Origin: Liopterus haemorrhoidalis
Lineage: Eukaryota > Arthropoda > Insecta > Coleoptera > Dytiscidae
NCBI GenBank assembly: GCA_963971575.1
Contig: OZ020622.1
Location: 10,144,279 to 10,208,278, forward strand
Reading direction: 5' to 3'
DNA: 64,000 nt
Part shown: positions 10,377 to 21,328 of the stretch, in pieces
How positions within the stretch are numbered: the first letter of the stretch is position 1
Layout of the letters: each line of letters begins with the position of its first letter
Made by a program: the position numbers and the translations under genes
Notes under the pieces: model-generated
What the model was told of the DNA's origin: nothing
Database searches by the model: none
Seen by the model: only the letters and a program-made list of their open reading frames with translations

Positions 10377-11888
10377 TTTAAGCAAACCTTCTTCTAGCAA
10401 GGTTTCTTATTAGAAAAGGCTTATTATTGCACCTCTGATTATGTAAGTTATGATTTAACCTTCCTAGTATAGATATTTATTATCCATGATTTGTTTCAAT
10501 TTGGTTTTGTTATCTTTATGTACATTCAACTACAATAAATTTATTATTATTATACATTTTGAGAGGGATTAAAATGCAGACCTGTGTAATTTACGTTTTT
10601 TTCCTTTAATTTCATTTGTTTATGTTTTTGTTTTCCAACATAATTTCCATTTTTAAAGGTAAATCTCATTTGTAATCGAAACATATGAAATATTATACAT
10701 GTTATTACCATATTTATTTTTTGATACTATCAGCACCTGTCGGTCTCTATGGAAATATGCTTTTATTCGGTTCATAAAATTATATTTTTCTCCAGAGAAT
10801 ACTATTTCTGAAACAATTCAGGTGTGGATATATAAAATGAAAAATATTCTTGGTATTACCAACCTAAAAGCACTGTTTGAAACAATAGAATTTTATGTTT
10901 ATGTTGTATTTGATTTTATAATATATTCATACATTAGAACATTTACTTCTATCTAGAGATGTCGTTAAGGTTTTAGCTGTGAAACAATTTTCCTCTGCTC
11001 TGGGAATAGAATATGTACTGTATTTGTTTTTGTATGTATTCTATTTATTCAATGGAAATGAAACGAAATCAAAATACAAACGTGTATTCAATACAATCGG
11101 TAAAGAAATTTAAATGGAAAATCTGGGTATAAACACGAAATCATTCAATGGGACAGACTGAAGCACTGTGTTCATTTATTAGTTTGCTATTTTTGTTTTC
11201 TAGTCAGAAACAGAACGAGTACTTTTGGCGCCTTGGCGAGTAAACAAAATTGCTCCCTAAATAAAGTAAAAGTCATAACTTTTAAAATGTATGAGTTGAA
11301 ACCTGCAACAATTTAAATTAATTTAAATAAATTTCAATTAAAAAACAGCCTTGGACAAATGTATGGGGTACCCATGCAGTTATAATATAACATCTAAATT
11401 TATGTACATTGTAACCTGTATATATTTGACAAAATGTTTTTAAAATATCATTGACACATTTTAAAAGACGTACGTCTAATCAGATAATGTAAACAGGGTT
11501 ATGATAAATCTTGAAATACAAATAAATATAGGCTCAGATCCGTTACGTTTTGTTTACATAAAAATAAACAACTAGGGCTTGGATCATTATTACACATGCG
11601 TTTGAAGTGAACACTGTCTTTTTCATATTTTATTGAGTTCAAGTGAATATGTTTAATTATATTATGGCTAAAAAATCAGCTGTGGCCACCACAGGACCGA
11701 CCGCCATCGTAAAGTACTTGTAAATACATTCTAGCAGCAGAGTAGAAATAACTTGGCCTAATATTTTCTAACAGAGATATTATTTATCATGACCATGGAA
11801 ACGTTACATAAAAGTATGAAAAAATTGAGATTTTACAAAAATTTGTTGACATTTTTCGTTTTATCAAAATACGTCTCAAATAAAAGTT
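10377..11888. other. AT-rich region, no gene recognised
   Basis: The 85-codon plus-strand frame at 10699-10956 is hydrophobic but has no family signature. No TIR, LTR or RT motif was found. Confidence 0.5.
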
Positions 11889-12123
11889 ATTAGTTATTGC
11901 ATTTATGGCAACTTTTGTTCAATAATCTTTTTCGAAATATTTTTCTGTTGCTAAATATTCGCAAAAATCTTAAAATCGACACGAGTAAACTCCCATTTCT
12001 AGTTAACCGATTTTACCAAAAGTTGATCAACTCGTGTCATTGATGTCAAAAGCTTAAATATGCAGTTTCATAAAAATTCTTTCAGCCTAATTTGCTCTGC
12101 ACGTGTACACAGACGGACAGATG

Positions 12124-12158
<35 letters not shown>

Positions 12159-12304
12159 GGACAGACAGACCGACAGACATCATGCTAAAAATAGTCAAAA
12201 CGTTATGTAGGGAACTCAATTCGTGGAGATCCATCGAAATCTCGAAATGTTAAAATCGGTATGATCACAATACCTCCCTTATATATGTTGACGGTCGGTA
12301 AAAA
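11889..12304 (+). repeat. Dispersed repeat X, copy 2, with longer (GACA)n
   Basis: Aligns over its length with 2004-2406, sharing the same left block, the GGAGATCCATCGAAATCTCG block and the right end CGGTAAAAA. The (GACA)n run at about 12119-12178 is longer than in copy 1, so the microsatellite has changed length independently of the flanks. Confidence 0.8.
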
Positions 12305-12690
12305 TGTGAACTCACTGTGGCAGAAAGGAGTCAAATTGTATTGCTCCATTCACAAGGACCGTCGAAGGTGAAAATTTCAAAAAAAAGTGTGTTCAAGAAA
12401 AGCCGTACAAATTACTATCAAAAGGTTCCAAGACACTGATACTTTTATAAAGAGACGTGTTCTTCGTAAATGTTCAATATCGTGAAAATAGCTGGCTGGA
12501 GATCTGTGGGAGCGTAAGGAAGTTAAAGTTTCTTCTAGAACAATTAGAAGACATCTAGTGGATTCTAATTTGCATAGAAGAAGAACTCGCTGAAAACAAC
12601 TGTTGACCGAGCGACACAAAAAACTTCGCCTTGAGTGGGCCAAAAGACATTTAAATTGGACACCAAGAACACCAGTCCAATAAGAAGTTT
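12305..12690 (+). pseudogene. Tc1-like transposase relic, HTH region
   Basis: The plus strand reads VQITIKRFQDTDTF, VSSRTIRRHLVDSNLHRRRT and LLTERHKKLRLEWAKRHLNW, matching the second HTH and the start of the catalytic region of Tc1 transposases. Stops fall near 12480 and 12590 and the frame shifts, so it is dead. No DDE core follows. The minus-strand open frame over it is a shadow. Its left neighbour is repeat X, whose end touches it directly. Confidence 0.8.
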
Positions 12691-13090
12691 GTCGTTGCTA
12701 TACTACTGTTAACCGATATAGTACGTGCTTGTCAGATCATACCAATTGCCCTACCAAACATGCTTCACCAACCGCCACTGGAAGTAAGCATTGTAATGGT
12801 TAATGTAGTTACGAATTTAACAGAAAAATAAATTTCTAAGCAACTACTGCACTAACAATATAAAGTTTAATTTACTATAAATTTACGAAATTAATATTTG
12901 TTTTTTCTTTTGTGGATCGGCTTTTTGGACAACCTGGAGCCATTTTTGTAAGACGTAGGCCGGGTAAATATGAATAATTTCTATTTTTGTTAAAATAGAA
13001 AATAGTAAAAGTTTAGTTAAAATAGTAAAAATATTCAATAAATTGAAACAAACAACTCAATTTTAAACAATCAATATTGAAATAATAATA
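12691..13090. other. AT-rich spacer, nothing recognised
   Basis: No coding or terminal motifs were seen. Confidence 0.5.
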
Positions 13091-13389
13091 AATATTGTCA
13101 CAATTATGATATAATTGCTAATATCCCAATTCCTTGAGCGGCCTTTAGGCGGTGTAGGTCGCGGTTGCTGACTTGCGGTTTTGGGAATTAAAGAATGTGC
13201 AGAGTGTTGCGTGTTTGTCAACATAAGTTTTGAACTACTTCCTAATGTGTTGATAAACATTATTCAATTGTGCAGACTGTCTTTAATTGCTGCCAACCAG
13301 CAAGTCAGCAACTGCGACCTACACCACCTAAAGGCCGCACAAGGAATTGGGACATTAGCATACAATTATATCATAATTGTGACAATATT
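13091..13389. repeat. Foldback repeat W, copy 1
   Basis: Inverted arms of about 90 bp (13091-13178 and 13299-13389) surround a ~120-bp centre. The arms share GTCACAATTATGATATAATT, CCCAATTCCTTG, CGGCCTTTAGG and GTTGCTGACTTG. A related segment consisting of one arm plus the centre lies at 32826-33037. The two open frames over the hairpin on opposite strands are by-products. A TIR-type MITE is the simplest reading. Confidence 0.85.
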
Positions 13390-13927
13390 ATATTTTTTGT
13401 ATGTGATTATTGTTATTTATAAAATTTTTGAGAGAGCTCATTTTCGCGGCTAAAAAGAATAAAAAATGAATTACGAACGACTATGTTACAAAAACGACTT
13501 TATAACGACTATATAATTAAGTCTAATTTTTGATGTTCTTCAAAAATTAGACTTTGAGGACATAATAGAAGATTTTGCACAACAGAAATCCCGGAAGTAA
13601 CCATCATCATTAACGTAAGTCCAATTCTCAAAATTATAATCACTTCATTTATATTTGATTTGTATAAAGCTAACTTCAGTTCTGTTCAGTTCAGCTTCAG
13701 TTTTTAACCGTTTTAAAACTTCATTGACGGCCGCTTATGAAAATTTTTAACTCTCTAATATATTTATGTATTATTTTCAAATGTTTTACTTGTATTTTTG
13801 TCTTTTTTTTTTTTAATGTATCATGTGTTATTTAAGGCTTACCCGTAAATACGTTTTTTGGTAAATAAATAACCATAATAACAAATAAAGTCAATAAATA
13901 AAAGTACATACTGATGTTTTCATTCAC
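13390..13927. other. AT-rich spacer, nothing recognised
   Basis: No gene, RT motif or repeat terminus identified. Confidence 0.5.
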
Positions 13928-14006
13928 ATTTATTTTTTTACTTTTTAAAAGGGCCCCAAACTCTATATGTCCAAGGGCCCCTGCATGGCCTAAGACGGCC
14001 CTGCTT
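13928..14006 (-). mobile_element. hAT terminal fragment
   Basis: Read on the minus strand the segment begins CAGGGCCGTCTTAGGCC followed by GGGGCCC blocks, a common form of hAT MITE end. The other end was not found, so its extent is unknown. Confidence 0.45.
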
Positions 14007-15010
14007 GTAGAAATCAATTAATATTTAATATCAGTTATGCTTCCACAACCGAAATACTATTTATTTGAAAAACATCTACAAATATATATTGACAGTTATC
14101 GATCTTAGCGATATGAATTGTTAAACGAATTGAAAATTTACAAATCTGAATGATCTAACTATGGGTGCGTTTTGTTGGTGGCTGGTTAGAAGCACTGGAA
14201 TTGAAACGCAAGAAAATGACATTTTTGATCGTGAAGTAAACATGGAATGACATTTGCATGGAGGTTAAGTCATATGCAGTGGCGGATTAACGGGCGGGCT
14301 GACCGGGCGACCGCCCGGTCTGCCAGATTTAGAGGGGCGCCAAAATAAGAATTGGACAATATAAATAAATTGCATTTGATTTAGGTATTATCTTTTATAT
14401 ATAAAATTATTTGTTATTTATTAATTTGGCAATGTTTTTATTCATTCATATCAATAGCATACTTATAAAATAAAGGCTTCTTATCTTTTGAAAAATAAAC
14501 TGTAACCAAAGAATATGAAATGAAAGTGTCATGGTATACGATTTTTTGTGAACGCCGTGCCGCGGAAAAAAGCGCGGGGCGAGGAGTAGCGAGACACTCG
14601 TTGATAAGGGCGCACCTAAGAAGTCATTAGCAAAACTAGGATCATATCGTCGGTTTAAAGGTAAAAGTCACTAAGTACACTTTTTGTGAAAAATGAGTTA
14701 GATATACCAAATTGACAATTATTTGATATTTTTATCATATAACACACTTATTAAGTGCATTACTATTCTCTACAATAGAAAAATGTAAAAATAAATTTTA
14801 TTATTTGCGATATAATATATTGCTTAGAACACATTGAAAATAACGATAACTTTCTACAAAAAGTATTATCTACAGAAAAATATAGGAACATTTTATGTTC
14901 CACAAAATAAAATTCTGTGATTATTTTGAAATATCTAAAATAAAATCAAATTATTATTTAAAACACGCTTTTGTAATTTTTACCCTGTCCCGGTTTGGCC
15001 CACAAAAAAT

Positions 15011-15760
15011 ATGGTAACCCTAGTTATAGGAGATGCAGCAATGTCTTGTCCTCAAGCAATATCCTGTTTTGGTGTCATACAACGATTATATACATTATTT
15101 TCGGCATCTGTAGCTAGATGGAAAATTTTAACAAATAATGTTCCCAATTTCACTATTAAATCTGTGTGTGAAACTCGCTGGGAGAGCCGAATTGAATGTA
15201 TAAAATCTGTTAGGTTTCAAATAGTTGAAATTCATGATGCTCTGATAATACTTTATGAAAATTCTGCTGGTGGAGCGACTAAACATGAATGTTTAACTTT
15301 AACGGAAAAACTTTGCGAGTATTCTTTCTTAGTTATGTTAGTGACGTGGTATAACATACTTCAATGTATAAATGTTTTAAGTAAATCTATGCAAACAAAA
15401 GATACGGATTTTAAAACTACTATCAACTTAATGAAATCATGTACAGAATACATTTCCAGCTACCGAACAGAACAATTTGAAAACTCTCTTTTTGAAGCTG
15501 AAAATTTAGCAAAGCTTCTGGGTTCCGAACCATTTTTTAAAGAAAAAAGATTACCCCGAAAGAGAAAAATGTTTAATTATGAAAGCGAAGATGCTACTGT
15601 TGCCATTGATGAAAAATCAAAATTTAGAACACTGTTTTTTTATGTTATTTTGGATACCATAATAACATCGCTTGAAGAAAGGTTTGTACAATTTAAAAAT
15701 TATGAAGAAACCTGGGGGTTTCTTTTCGATTTTCATAATATAAATGTAACACTGCGATAA
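15011..15760 (+). pseudogene. hAT transposase, central part (RNase H-like core region)
   Basis: An open frame of 249 codons reading LVIGDAAMSCPQAISCFGVI, FSASVARWKILTNNVPNFTI, CETRWESRIECIKSVRFQIV, FLVMLVTWYNILQCINVLSK and EPFFKEKRLPRKRKMF. These are landmarks of the TTF/MYM zinc-finger hAT transposases that resemble zinc finger MYM-type protein 1. The N-terminal zinc finger and first catalytic region are not intact upstream. The frame ends at a TAA at 15758 and the continuation lies in another frame from 15802, so the gene is frameshifted or partly deleted. Confidence 0.88.
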
Positions 15761-15801
15761 ATTAAAGAAACACTGCATGGATCTGCATTTAATCCTAAAA
15801 G

Positions 15802-16149
15802 ATGAGGATATATGAAAAAATTATAATTTTGAATAGTTTACTGCCAGAAAATACAGATTCGCCGTTAAAAATATTACAATTTTTAAAAACCAACAATTTA
15901 CAGCATACAGTTCCCAATATATGGGTGGCGTTAAGAATTTTGCTTACCATCCCTATTACAGTCGCTACAGCAGAAAGAAGTTTTAGTAAATTAAAACTTA
16001 TAAAAACATATTTTCGATCGACAATGGGTAATGAAAGATTAAATTCTCTAGCGTTATTATCAATTGAAAATGATGTTGCCCAGAAAGTAGATATAAATGA
16101 ACAAATCAAATTATTTGCGGATTTAAAATCAAGAAAAAAATGTTTTTGA
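15802..16149 (+). pseudogene. hAT transposase C-terminal dimerisation domain, frameshifted from upstream
   Basis: Reads PNIWVALRILLTIPITVATA, ERSFSKLKLIKTYFRSTMGN, ERLNSLALLSIENDVAQK. This is the hAT C-terminal dimerisation motif, the most conserved part of the superfamily. It lies 41 bp after, and one frame off, the central part at 15011-15760. The ATG is probably incidental; homology begins further in. The minus-strand open frame at 15795-16109 is its shadow. Confidence 0.9.
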
Positions 16150-16525
16150 ATAAATGAATTATTATTACCTACCTATTAGATTTTTGAGGTGCATCGCCTG
16201 CTTAGAAATAAATCAATGTTAGGGAAATAATTATTTTTTGTAATTGTTAAGTTTTGATTTTTTGTTTTTTAATAATTTTGTGAATAAAATTTGATTTATT
16301 AATTATTTTATTTTTTATTCTTTTTTTTTACGTCAACCAATTTTAGAATCTTGAAAAATTTTAGGGCGCCAAAACAAGGAGTTCGCCCGGAGTGCAAGAT
16401 TGCCTCGGTCCGGCACTGGTCATATGGTTGTAGAACAAATAACGAACATATTTCACCTAAAAGGATAATCTAAATAATAAATACAGAATAACAAAACTTT
16501 ATATTTGAAGCAAATATTCTAGAAC

Positions 16526-16812
16526 TGTTAGGATTTGCACAGGGTGGTTTCGCGTAAGCACATATAACACAAGTTGAGTAACTTATTTATTGTGAAAACT
16601 AATATTACGAATAACTACATATGACACATTCACGTTGGACCACACACAACGGTTAAACTTGACATACTGAAAATGTTTTGTGTGTTAAATTATCACAAAA
16701 ATATAATCGTTCATTGTCTGCGGTCCAGACGCTAGTTCAGCATTTTCTGTGATACAGGCATCGCATGATATCTAAACATGTACCCAAACAAAACTGATTT
16801 AAATATCTAACA
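16526..16812 (-). repeat. Copia 3' LTR
   Basis: 287 bp. Read on the minus strand it starts TGTTAGATATTT and ends AATCCTAACA. By eye it matches the other LTR base for base. Confidence 0.95.
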
Positions 16813-16821
16813 CTTCCCCTC
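16813..16821 (-). other. Copia polypurine tract
   Basis: On the minus strand the bases just before the 3' LTR read GAGGGGAAG, the purine run expected to prime plus-strand DNA synthesis. Confidence 0.8.
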
Positions 16822-16850
16822 GATGCGTGTACCACTTGAACAATAACATA

Positions 16851-19800
16851 TTATTCAATGTTGAAAAATATCGAATTCATACAGCGAGTATGATTGGATT
16901 TTGGAAGTCCTTTCGTTAAGAAATCCGCGACCATATCTTCACTCGGCATGTACTTGGGTTCGATCAGCTTATCATTCACGGCTTGTCGAATGAAATGACA
17001 TCGCACGTCGATGTGTTTACTTCTTCCGTGAATGGTGGGATTTTCAGCTAGACTTAGGGCTCCACGGTTGTCGTTGTAAAGTGTTGTTGGTTCCTTTACT
17101 TTTGCCCCAAGCTCTTGTAAAAGAGTGCGTAAATATAACGCTTCCTTGGTTGCTTCGCTCAACCCCATATATTCCGCTTCAGTTGAGGATAGAGCGACAG
17201 TCCTCTGTTTTCTGGATTCCCACGACAATGGACCGTTGTTTAACGTAAAAACGAATCCAGTGTATGAACGTCTGTCGACAGGACAATTTCCCCAGTCGGC
17301 GTCCACATAGCCTTCCAATGTCTTTGAGTTAGGGCCATATGACAAACCTAATTCTGTCGTTCCCTTCAAATAGCGCAGCACTCTCTTTGCTGCTATCCAG
17401 TGGGAATGTCCGAAGCAATTATTAAATTGGCTCAAATAACTTACAGCGAAACTGATGTCGGGTCTCGTAGTAGTGGCCAGGTAGGACAATGCCCCGATTA
17501 GCTCGCGATATGGCAGCTTTGTATCTTCATCCGTTGGTTTCTCTTCGGGAAGTAGATTCGGACGAGGTAGCATCGGTGTACTTACGGGTTTACAGTCTGA
17601 CATCCCGAAACGTCCTAGGATATCGAGTATATAACCCTTCTGAATCAGGATTATCTTCCCCTCCTTCCTTAGAAATTCTATTCCTAAGCAGTGGCTTGCT
17701 TCTCCAAGGTCTTTGACTTCTAAACTACGTCTTAGGTGTGACACTAAATTTTCAACAGACTTACGTTTCTTGGTCACGACCAAAATGTCGTCTACGTAGA
17801 TGGCAATGAGTATGGTGTCCTCTCCTCTGTTAATACGGTAGATGCATGGGTCGGACTTGGTTGGTACAGCTCCGTACTTTCGAAGAATGTCGTCTAACTT
17901 TGTATGCCAATTTCTTCCAGCTTGCTTTAAGCCGTATAATGATTTTTTCAGTCTGCATACTTTATCACCTTTTTGTAGTTCTTGAAGCATCTTCTCACAC
18001 TTCTTGATAAATTTGTCAGCACGCTCTCCGCTCTCGATGATTCTTTTCAAAGTTTCTGGAAGCAATTTCGGGAGCTCCATGTGAATCACTTCTTCCAACT
18101 CTCCGTTTAAGTAGGCAGTTGTGACGTCGAGCTGATAAATTTTCATATTTTCTTGAGCAGCAAGGCTTATTAAGCTTCTGATGGAACTTGTCCGGGCAAC
18201 AGGAGCGAACGTCTGGTTAAAATGGATTCCTGGCTGCTGTGCAAAACCTTGTGCAACAAGACGCGCCTTCCTTCTTTCTAGATTACCATCTGCTTTATAT
18301 TTGTTTCGCAGTACAATTCGGCTTCCGATAACACGCTGGTCTTTGGGGCGGTCGACCAATATCCATGTATCGTTTATTATGACTGATCTAAGTTCACAGG
18401 AGATAGCGTCATGCCAGTCTTCGGCATCCGGTCCTTTCAAAGCAGTAACTAGTGGAATTTCAGCAATGAGAGACGACTCTTCATCATTGTTTGTTTCTTC
18501 TTCGATTTCTTCCAAATCAGTGGAACTGTTTTGAGGTTCCAGTGGCTTTGCGTATTCAAGCCGGGGTCTTCCTCGTGATCCTGTTCGCAATTTTCTAGGG
18601 CGACCACGACCTCTTCGGGGTGGAGGTGCCGAAACATTTCCTGGTACATCGATGGGTTGTACTTCATTCTCGGCATTCTCGTCATCTTCAGTTTCCTTGA
18701 TTTCTATTTCGACTGTTTCTTTTCGGTCGTCCATCTCCTTGGGTATGAAGTCTGCGAATCCTTCTCCTTTGTCGATTTTGGTCTTCGAGAACCTTACGTC
18801 TCTGTAAATTCCTACTTTTCTTTGTTTTGGTAGCCAGATTCTAAATCCCTTGGAATGGTGATCGTATCCAAGAAATATTCCGTCCAGGCTCTTTGGTTCC
18901 AACTTTCCTCGTCCTGGTTTTCTGTTTAGGAAATATACTTTTGACCCAAATTCTTGTAGTTGACTTAAGTCGGCCTTCTTTCCCGTCCATACTTCTATTG
19001 GACTTAGACCATTTAGACTCTTGGTAGGGCAACGATTTCGTATGTAATTCGCAGTACTGATTGCTTCAGCCCAAAAACTTGGTGGAAGATCTGCTTGGAT
19101 GAGTAGACATCTTGCCATTTCCATTAGAGTTCTGTTCTTCCTTTCAGCGATCCCATTCTGTTCAGGAGTAAACGGGACTGTCAATCGCCTAATGATCCCT
19201 TTCTTTTTGAGGAATTCGTCAACTTGCTTGTTCGTGTATTCCGTACCGTTATCTGTTTGTAGGCATTTGACCCTTTTTCCGGTTTGGGTTTCCATCATAG
19301 AAATTACTTCTTTTGTTATTTCAGCAACTTCATCCTTGGATTTGACGAACCGTATTTCACACCATCTCGAGTTATCGTCGATGTATGTGACAAAATAACG
19401 AGCCTTTCCAAGCGACTCGACACGCATGGGTCCACACACGTCGGAATGTATAATAGCCAGCATTTCTGATTCCCGTTCTGACTTCTTTGGAAATGCGTTC
19501 CGTGTCATTTTACCTCGGTGACATACATCGCAGTCCAATTTTTCAATAACTCGCGCAGGGTCCATATCTGCGATTTGACCGTTCTTTATTAATTCGCGAA
19601 CGTCGGCTACGTTGAGATGACCTAGGCGTCGGTGCCATATCATCAACAGTTCGGAAGAATTCTTCACGGCAAGAGCTGTGCTTCGTGTCTCGCTTGTCTC
19701 TTTCGTTTGTTTTTCGCGCGCGTAGTACAAGTCACCAATCCGATCGGCAACTAGCATCACTTTTCCTTTTCGATCGTAAACTAATGCAATATCTTTCTTA

Positions 19801-20927
19801 AAAATCACTTTAGCACCACTGTTAGTAATTTTTCCGACCGATAGTAAGTTCGTGCGTAAATCCGGCACATGTAAAGTCTCAAGTATTGAAAGTTTTTTAG
19901 TATCACCGTGAATGTCCGCTGATAGCGATGCGGTTCCTTTTCCAACAATGTCCGAAGAATGATTGCTCGCCATGTTCAATGTTCCTTTTGCACTGCTAAG
20001 ATCTACGAAATCGCTAGCTTCCTTGCAAATATGTGATGTTGCGCCACTGTCTAAACACCATCTCGCGTTATGATGCGTTGTTCCCGCGTGAAAAGCGTCC
20101 GCAGTGTACATAACGTTTCCCGCACTTTTAACATCTTGTTTTGATTTTTCACGAGATCTACAATCCGCGGCTTTATGTCCGATTTTCCCACAATTATGGC
20201 AACGAAATTTAAACACTTTATTTTTATCGCGATCTTCCGATTTTGAGTACTTTTCTTTATACGCGAAACGCGATTTATTAAATTTCTTTTGTGAGTACAT
20301 GGCAGTCTGTGTATCATTAGCGGTGTCACTTTTATTTTTATTTTTACGTGCATCACTTTCTTCAATTATTTTAATGCGAAGAATCTCCGGTGACGGTAGT
20401 TCGTCGCGCGATTCGATTGCACACCTAAAATTTTCGAAACATGACGGTAGACTATACAGTAGCATGATGGCCAGTAGATCCGGGTTTATGTCAATTTCCA
20501 TTTCTCCGAGCTTATCCACGGCATCAAAAAACTTTGAGACATGATCACGAACATCTTCGACTTCATTCATCCGTAAAAGGGTTAGTTGTTTCAACAGGGT
20601 AGCCTTACGAGCAGGTCCCTTGGATGAATAATATTCTTCCAACTTTGTCCAAACCGCGCGCGATGTAACACAGTTTTTAACAAGTTTCAGTTCCGACGCA
20701 CCGATGCACAGTATTATGTCCGATTTAGCCTTTAAATCGTTTTTAATCCACGCTTTCGCTGCGTTTTCTGAGTTTGTATCACCCGTTACCACGGCTGGTT
20801 GAACACATTCCCCATTTACGTATGTCCACGCGTCATTTTTAATTAATAATGCTTGCATTTGCATTCGCCAAGTGTCATAGTTTTCTTTGTTCAGCGCTTC
20901 AATACGCGTAAAGTTTTGTGCACTCAT
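16851..20927 (-). CDS. Copia Gag-Pol polyprotein, 1358 aa, intact
   Basis: A single frame from ATG at 20925-20927. In order: Gag (start FTRIEALNKENYDTWRMQM); CCHC knuckle CHNCGKIGHKAADC at about residue 241; protease LDSGATSHIC near 293; GAG-pre-integrase HHCC zinc site (H near 428, C pair near 464); integrase catalytic D near 496 (HSDVCGP), D near 559 (TDNGTEY) and E near 595 (IAERKN); RVT_2-type reverse transcriptase with YVDD at about 1044-1047; RNase H with VDADWG near 1209 and STEAEY near 1248. All catalytic residues I could check are present and the length is normal for Copia. It encodes the proteins needed to copy and integrate the element. Overlapping plus-strand frames are shadows. 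Confidence 0.97.
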   Translation of the reverse strand: MSAQNFTRIEALNKENYDTWRMQMQALLIKNDAWTYVNGECVQPAVVTGDTNSENAAKAWIKNDLKAKSDIILCIGASELKLVKNCVTSRAVWTKLEEYYSSKGPARKATLLKQLTLLRMNEVEDVRDHVSKFFDAVDKLGEMEIDINPDLLAIMLLYSLPSCFENFRCAIESRDELPSPEILRIKIIEESDARKNKNKSDTANDTQTAMYSQKKFNKSRFAYKEKYSKSEDRDKNKVFKFRCHNCGKIGHKAADCRSREKSKQDVKSAGNVMYTADAFHAGTTHHNARWCLDSGATSHICKEASDFVDLSSAKGTLNMASNHSSDIVGKGTASLSADIHGDTKKLSILETLHVPDLRTNLLSVGKITNSGAKVIFKKDIALVYDRKGKVMLVADRIGDLYYAREKQTKETSETRSTALAVKNSSELLMIWHRRLGHLNVADVRELIKNGQIADMDPARVIEKLDCDVCHRGKMTRNAFPKKSERESEMLAIIHSDVCGPMRVESLGKARYFVTYIDDNSRWCEIRFVKSKDEVAEITKEVISMMETQTGKRVKCLQTDNGTEYTNKQVDEFLKKKGIIRRLTVPFTPEQNGIAERKNRTLMEMARCLLIQADLPPSFWAEAISTANYIRNRCPTKSLNGLSPIEVWTGKKADLSQLQEFGSKVYFLNRKPGRGKLEPKSLDGIFLGYDHHSKGFRIWLPKQRKVGIYRDVRFSKTKIDKGEGFADFIPKEMDDRKETVEIEIKETEDDENAENEVQPIDVPGNVSAPPPRRGRGRPRKLRTGSRGRPRLEYAKPLEPQNSSTDLEEIEEETNNDEESSLIAEIPLVTALKGPDAEDWHDAISCELRSVIINDTWILVDRPKDQRVIGSRIVLRNKYKADGNLERRKARLVAQGFAQQPGIHFNQTFAPVARTSSIRSLISLAAQENMKIYQLDVTTAYLNGELEEVIHMELPKLLPETLKRIIESGERADKFIKKCEKMLQELQKGDKVCRLKKSLYGLKQAGRNWHTKLDDILRKYGAVPTKSDPCIYRINRGEDTILIAIYVDDILVVTKKRKSVENLVSHLRRSLEVKDLGEASHCLGIEFLRKEGKIILIQKGYILDILGRFGMSDCKPVSTPMLPRPNLLPEEKPTDEDTKLPYRELIGALSYLATTTRPDISFAVSYLSQFNNCFGHSHWIAAKRVLRYLKGTTELGLSYGPNSKTLEGYVDADWGNCPVDRRSYTGFVFTLNNGPLSWESRKQRTVALSSTEAEYMGLSEATKEALYLRTLLQELGAKVKEPTTLYNDNRGALSLAENPTIHGRSKHIDVRCHFIRQAVNDKLIEPKYMPSEDMVADFLTKGLPKSNHTRCMNSIFFNIE

Positions 20928-21022
20928 GTTTATTTCACTTTGTCACTTAACTGGACACTAAAACACTGCACATAAACCGATTCCACGTACTTACCGAACT
21001 TCCTTGATTATATGTGACGCAC

Positions 21023-21036
21023 CTGGGCCCATAACC
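21023..21036 (-). other. Copia primer-binding site, initiator tRNA-Met anticodon-arm type
   Basis: The plus strand reads CTGGGCCCATAACC directly next to the 5' LTR. This equals the anticodon stem-loop region (with CAU) of animal initiator tRNA-Met, so the minus-strand RNA is complementary to it. Drosophila copia is known to prime from an internal half-tRNA of this kind rather than from the tRNA 3' end. Confidence 0.88.
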
Positions 21037-21323
21037 TGTTAGGATTTGCACAGGGTGGTTTCGCGTAAGCACATATAACACAAGTTGAGTAACTTATTTA
21101 TTGTGAAAACTAATATTACGAATAACTACATATGACACATTCACGTTGGACCACACACAACGGTTAAACTTGACATACTGAAAATGTTTTGTGTGTTAAA
21201 TTATCACAAAAATATAATCGTTCATTGTCTGCGGTCCAGACGCTAGTTCAGCATTTTCTGTGATACAGGCATCGCATGATATCTAAACATGTACCCAAAC
21301 AAAACTGATTTAAATATCTAACA
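21037..21323 (-). promoter_or_regulatory. Copia 5' LTR
   Basis: 287 bp and the same as the 3' LTR by eye. As the upstream LTR for the minus-strand reading frame it should carry the element's promoter. No TATA box was assigned. A 109-bp leader (20928-21036) separates it from the ATG. Confidence 0.93.
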
Positions 21324-21328
21324 AGAAC

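Larger units (their letters stand above)
14277..16418 (+). mobile_element. hAT transposon (ZMYM1-like family), near full length, perfect 8-bp TSD
   Basis: The ends are CAGTGGCGGATTAACGG and the inverse of CAGTGCCGGACCGAGG. The octamer GTCATATG flanks both (14269-14276; 16419-16426). The subterminal motif GGGCGCCAAAA occurs inside both ends. The 2142-bp body codes a transposase on the plus strand in two frames, with a possible decayed N-terminal start around 14560-14670. It is the only hAT here that keeps both a large part of its transposase and both ends. Confidence 0.93.
16526..21323 (-). mobile_element. Complete Copia-type LTR retrotransposon
   Basis: The 4798-bp element has 287-bp LTRs (16526-16812, 21037-21323) identical by eye and flanked by the 5-bp duplication AGAAC (16521-16525, 21324-21328). 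LTR ends are TG...CA. It contains one uninterrupted Gag-Pol frame, a primer-binding site next to the 5' (right) LTR and a polypurine tract next to the 3' (left) LTR. Identical LTRs with an open frame imply a very recent insertion. It sits in AT-rich sequence without an evident host gene. Confidence 0.97.

Noticed and set aside
10699..10956. 85-codon hydrophobic plus-strand ORF as a membrane protein gene
   Set aside because: Composition is that of AT-rich noise (F, I, Y, K), with no motif, splice site or neighbour in support.
17125..20544. Several open frames on the plus strand and in other minus-strand frames over the Copia element
   Set aside because: They are antisense or shifted shadows of the intact 1358-codon Gag-Pol frame; none has its own domain pattern.
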